A stretch of DNA of 5,230 bases from Phycisphaerae bacterium (GTDB lineage Bacteria; Planctomycetota; Phycisphaerae; UBA1845; UTPLA1), in the NCBI GenBank assembly GCA_016935885.1, contig JAFGQA010000303.1, forward strand, positions 1 to 5,230. The letters run 5' to 3'. A model generated the notes under the pieces. The model was not told the origin of the DNA and made no database searches. It saw nothing but the letters and a program-made list of their open reading frames with translations. The position numbers and the translations under genes are program-made. Of this stretch, positions 5,171-5,230 are shown in pieces; the first letter of the stretch is position 1; the number at the start of each line of letters is the position of its first letter.

Positions 5171-5230
5171 TGTATACCCCATGCGCCCACCAGAGAGGCC
5201 GCACGGGCGGACAGGCCGGCCGTGGCGCCC

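Noticed and set aside
4952..5182. 76-residue minus-strand frame before the receiver
   Set aside because: It starts inside the 27-base palindrome, crosses the promoter candidate and overlaps the receiver start in another frame; it looks like translated repeat.

Overview
This is a GC-rich bacterial segment (roughly 60% G+C by eye). All four recognisable genes lie on the minus strand, so transcription reads from high to low coordinates. In that order they are: a stand-alone CheY-like receiver (4992-4585), rpsO for ribosomal protein S15 (3990-3721), pnp for polynucleotide phosphorylase (3303-1183), and a soluble histidine kinase with no input domain (975-160). The style of the proteins suggests Planctomycetota or a close relative: the PNPase text around FPGGFFKREARPTNKE, the kinase H-box GGLAHEIRNPLSTLKMNLQL, and intergenic space full of GC-rich palindromes. 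That assignment is from memory of the families and is not proven by the window.

Layout. 1-159 is non-coding, with a long-range inverted repeat around a GC hairpin, downstream of the kinase. 160-975 is the kinase. 976-1182 is a spacer with one copy of a 27-base palindromic repeat. 1183-3303 is pnp. 3304-3720 is the 417-base rpsO-pnp spacer, with a strong nested stem-loop about 115 bases before pnp and a triple TAGGAA purine tract at its ribosome binding site. 3721-3990 is rpsO. 3991-4584 is a 594-base gap with no convincing gene; it holds a branched palindromic structure (4108-4172) and a 108-base element with TTAA-ended complementary arms (4247-4354). 4585-4992 is the receiver, with a strong Shine-Dalgarno and a good sigma-70-like promoter. 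4993-5230 also holds a second copy of the 27-base palindrome next to another inverted repeat.

How it fits together. rpsO-pnp is one of the most conserved bacterial gene pairs, joining ribosome assembly to RNA turnover. In Escherichia coli both genes are autoregulated through leader RNA structure (S15 on rpsO; RNase III plus PNPase on pnp). The structures before both genes here are therefore natural candidates for analogous control, but several may instead be copies of dispersed intergenic repeats, and sequence alone does not decide. The receiver and kinase flank the pair on the same strand and could be partners, though nothing here proves it. I found no mobile-element protein, CRISPR array, tRNA or rRNA, and no clear new multi-gene system. 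The most interesting material is the non-coding RNA and repeat structure around rpsO-pnp.
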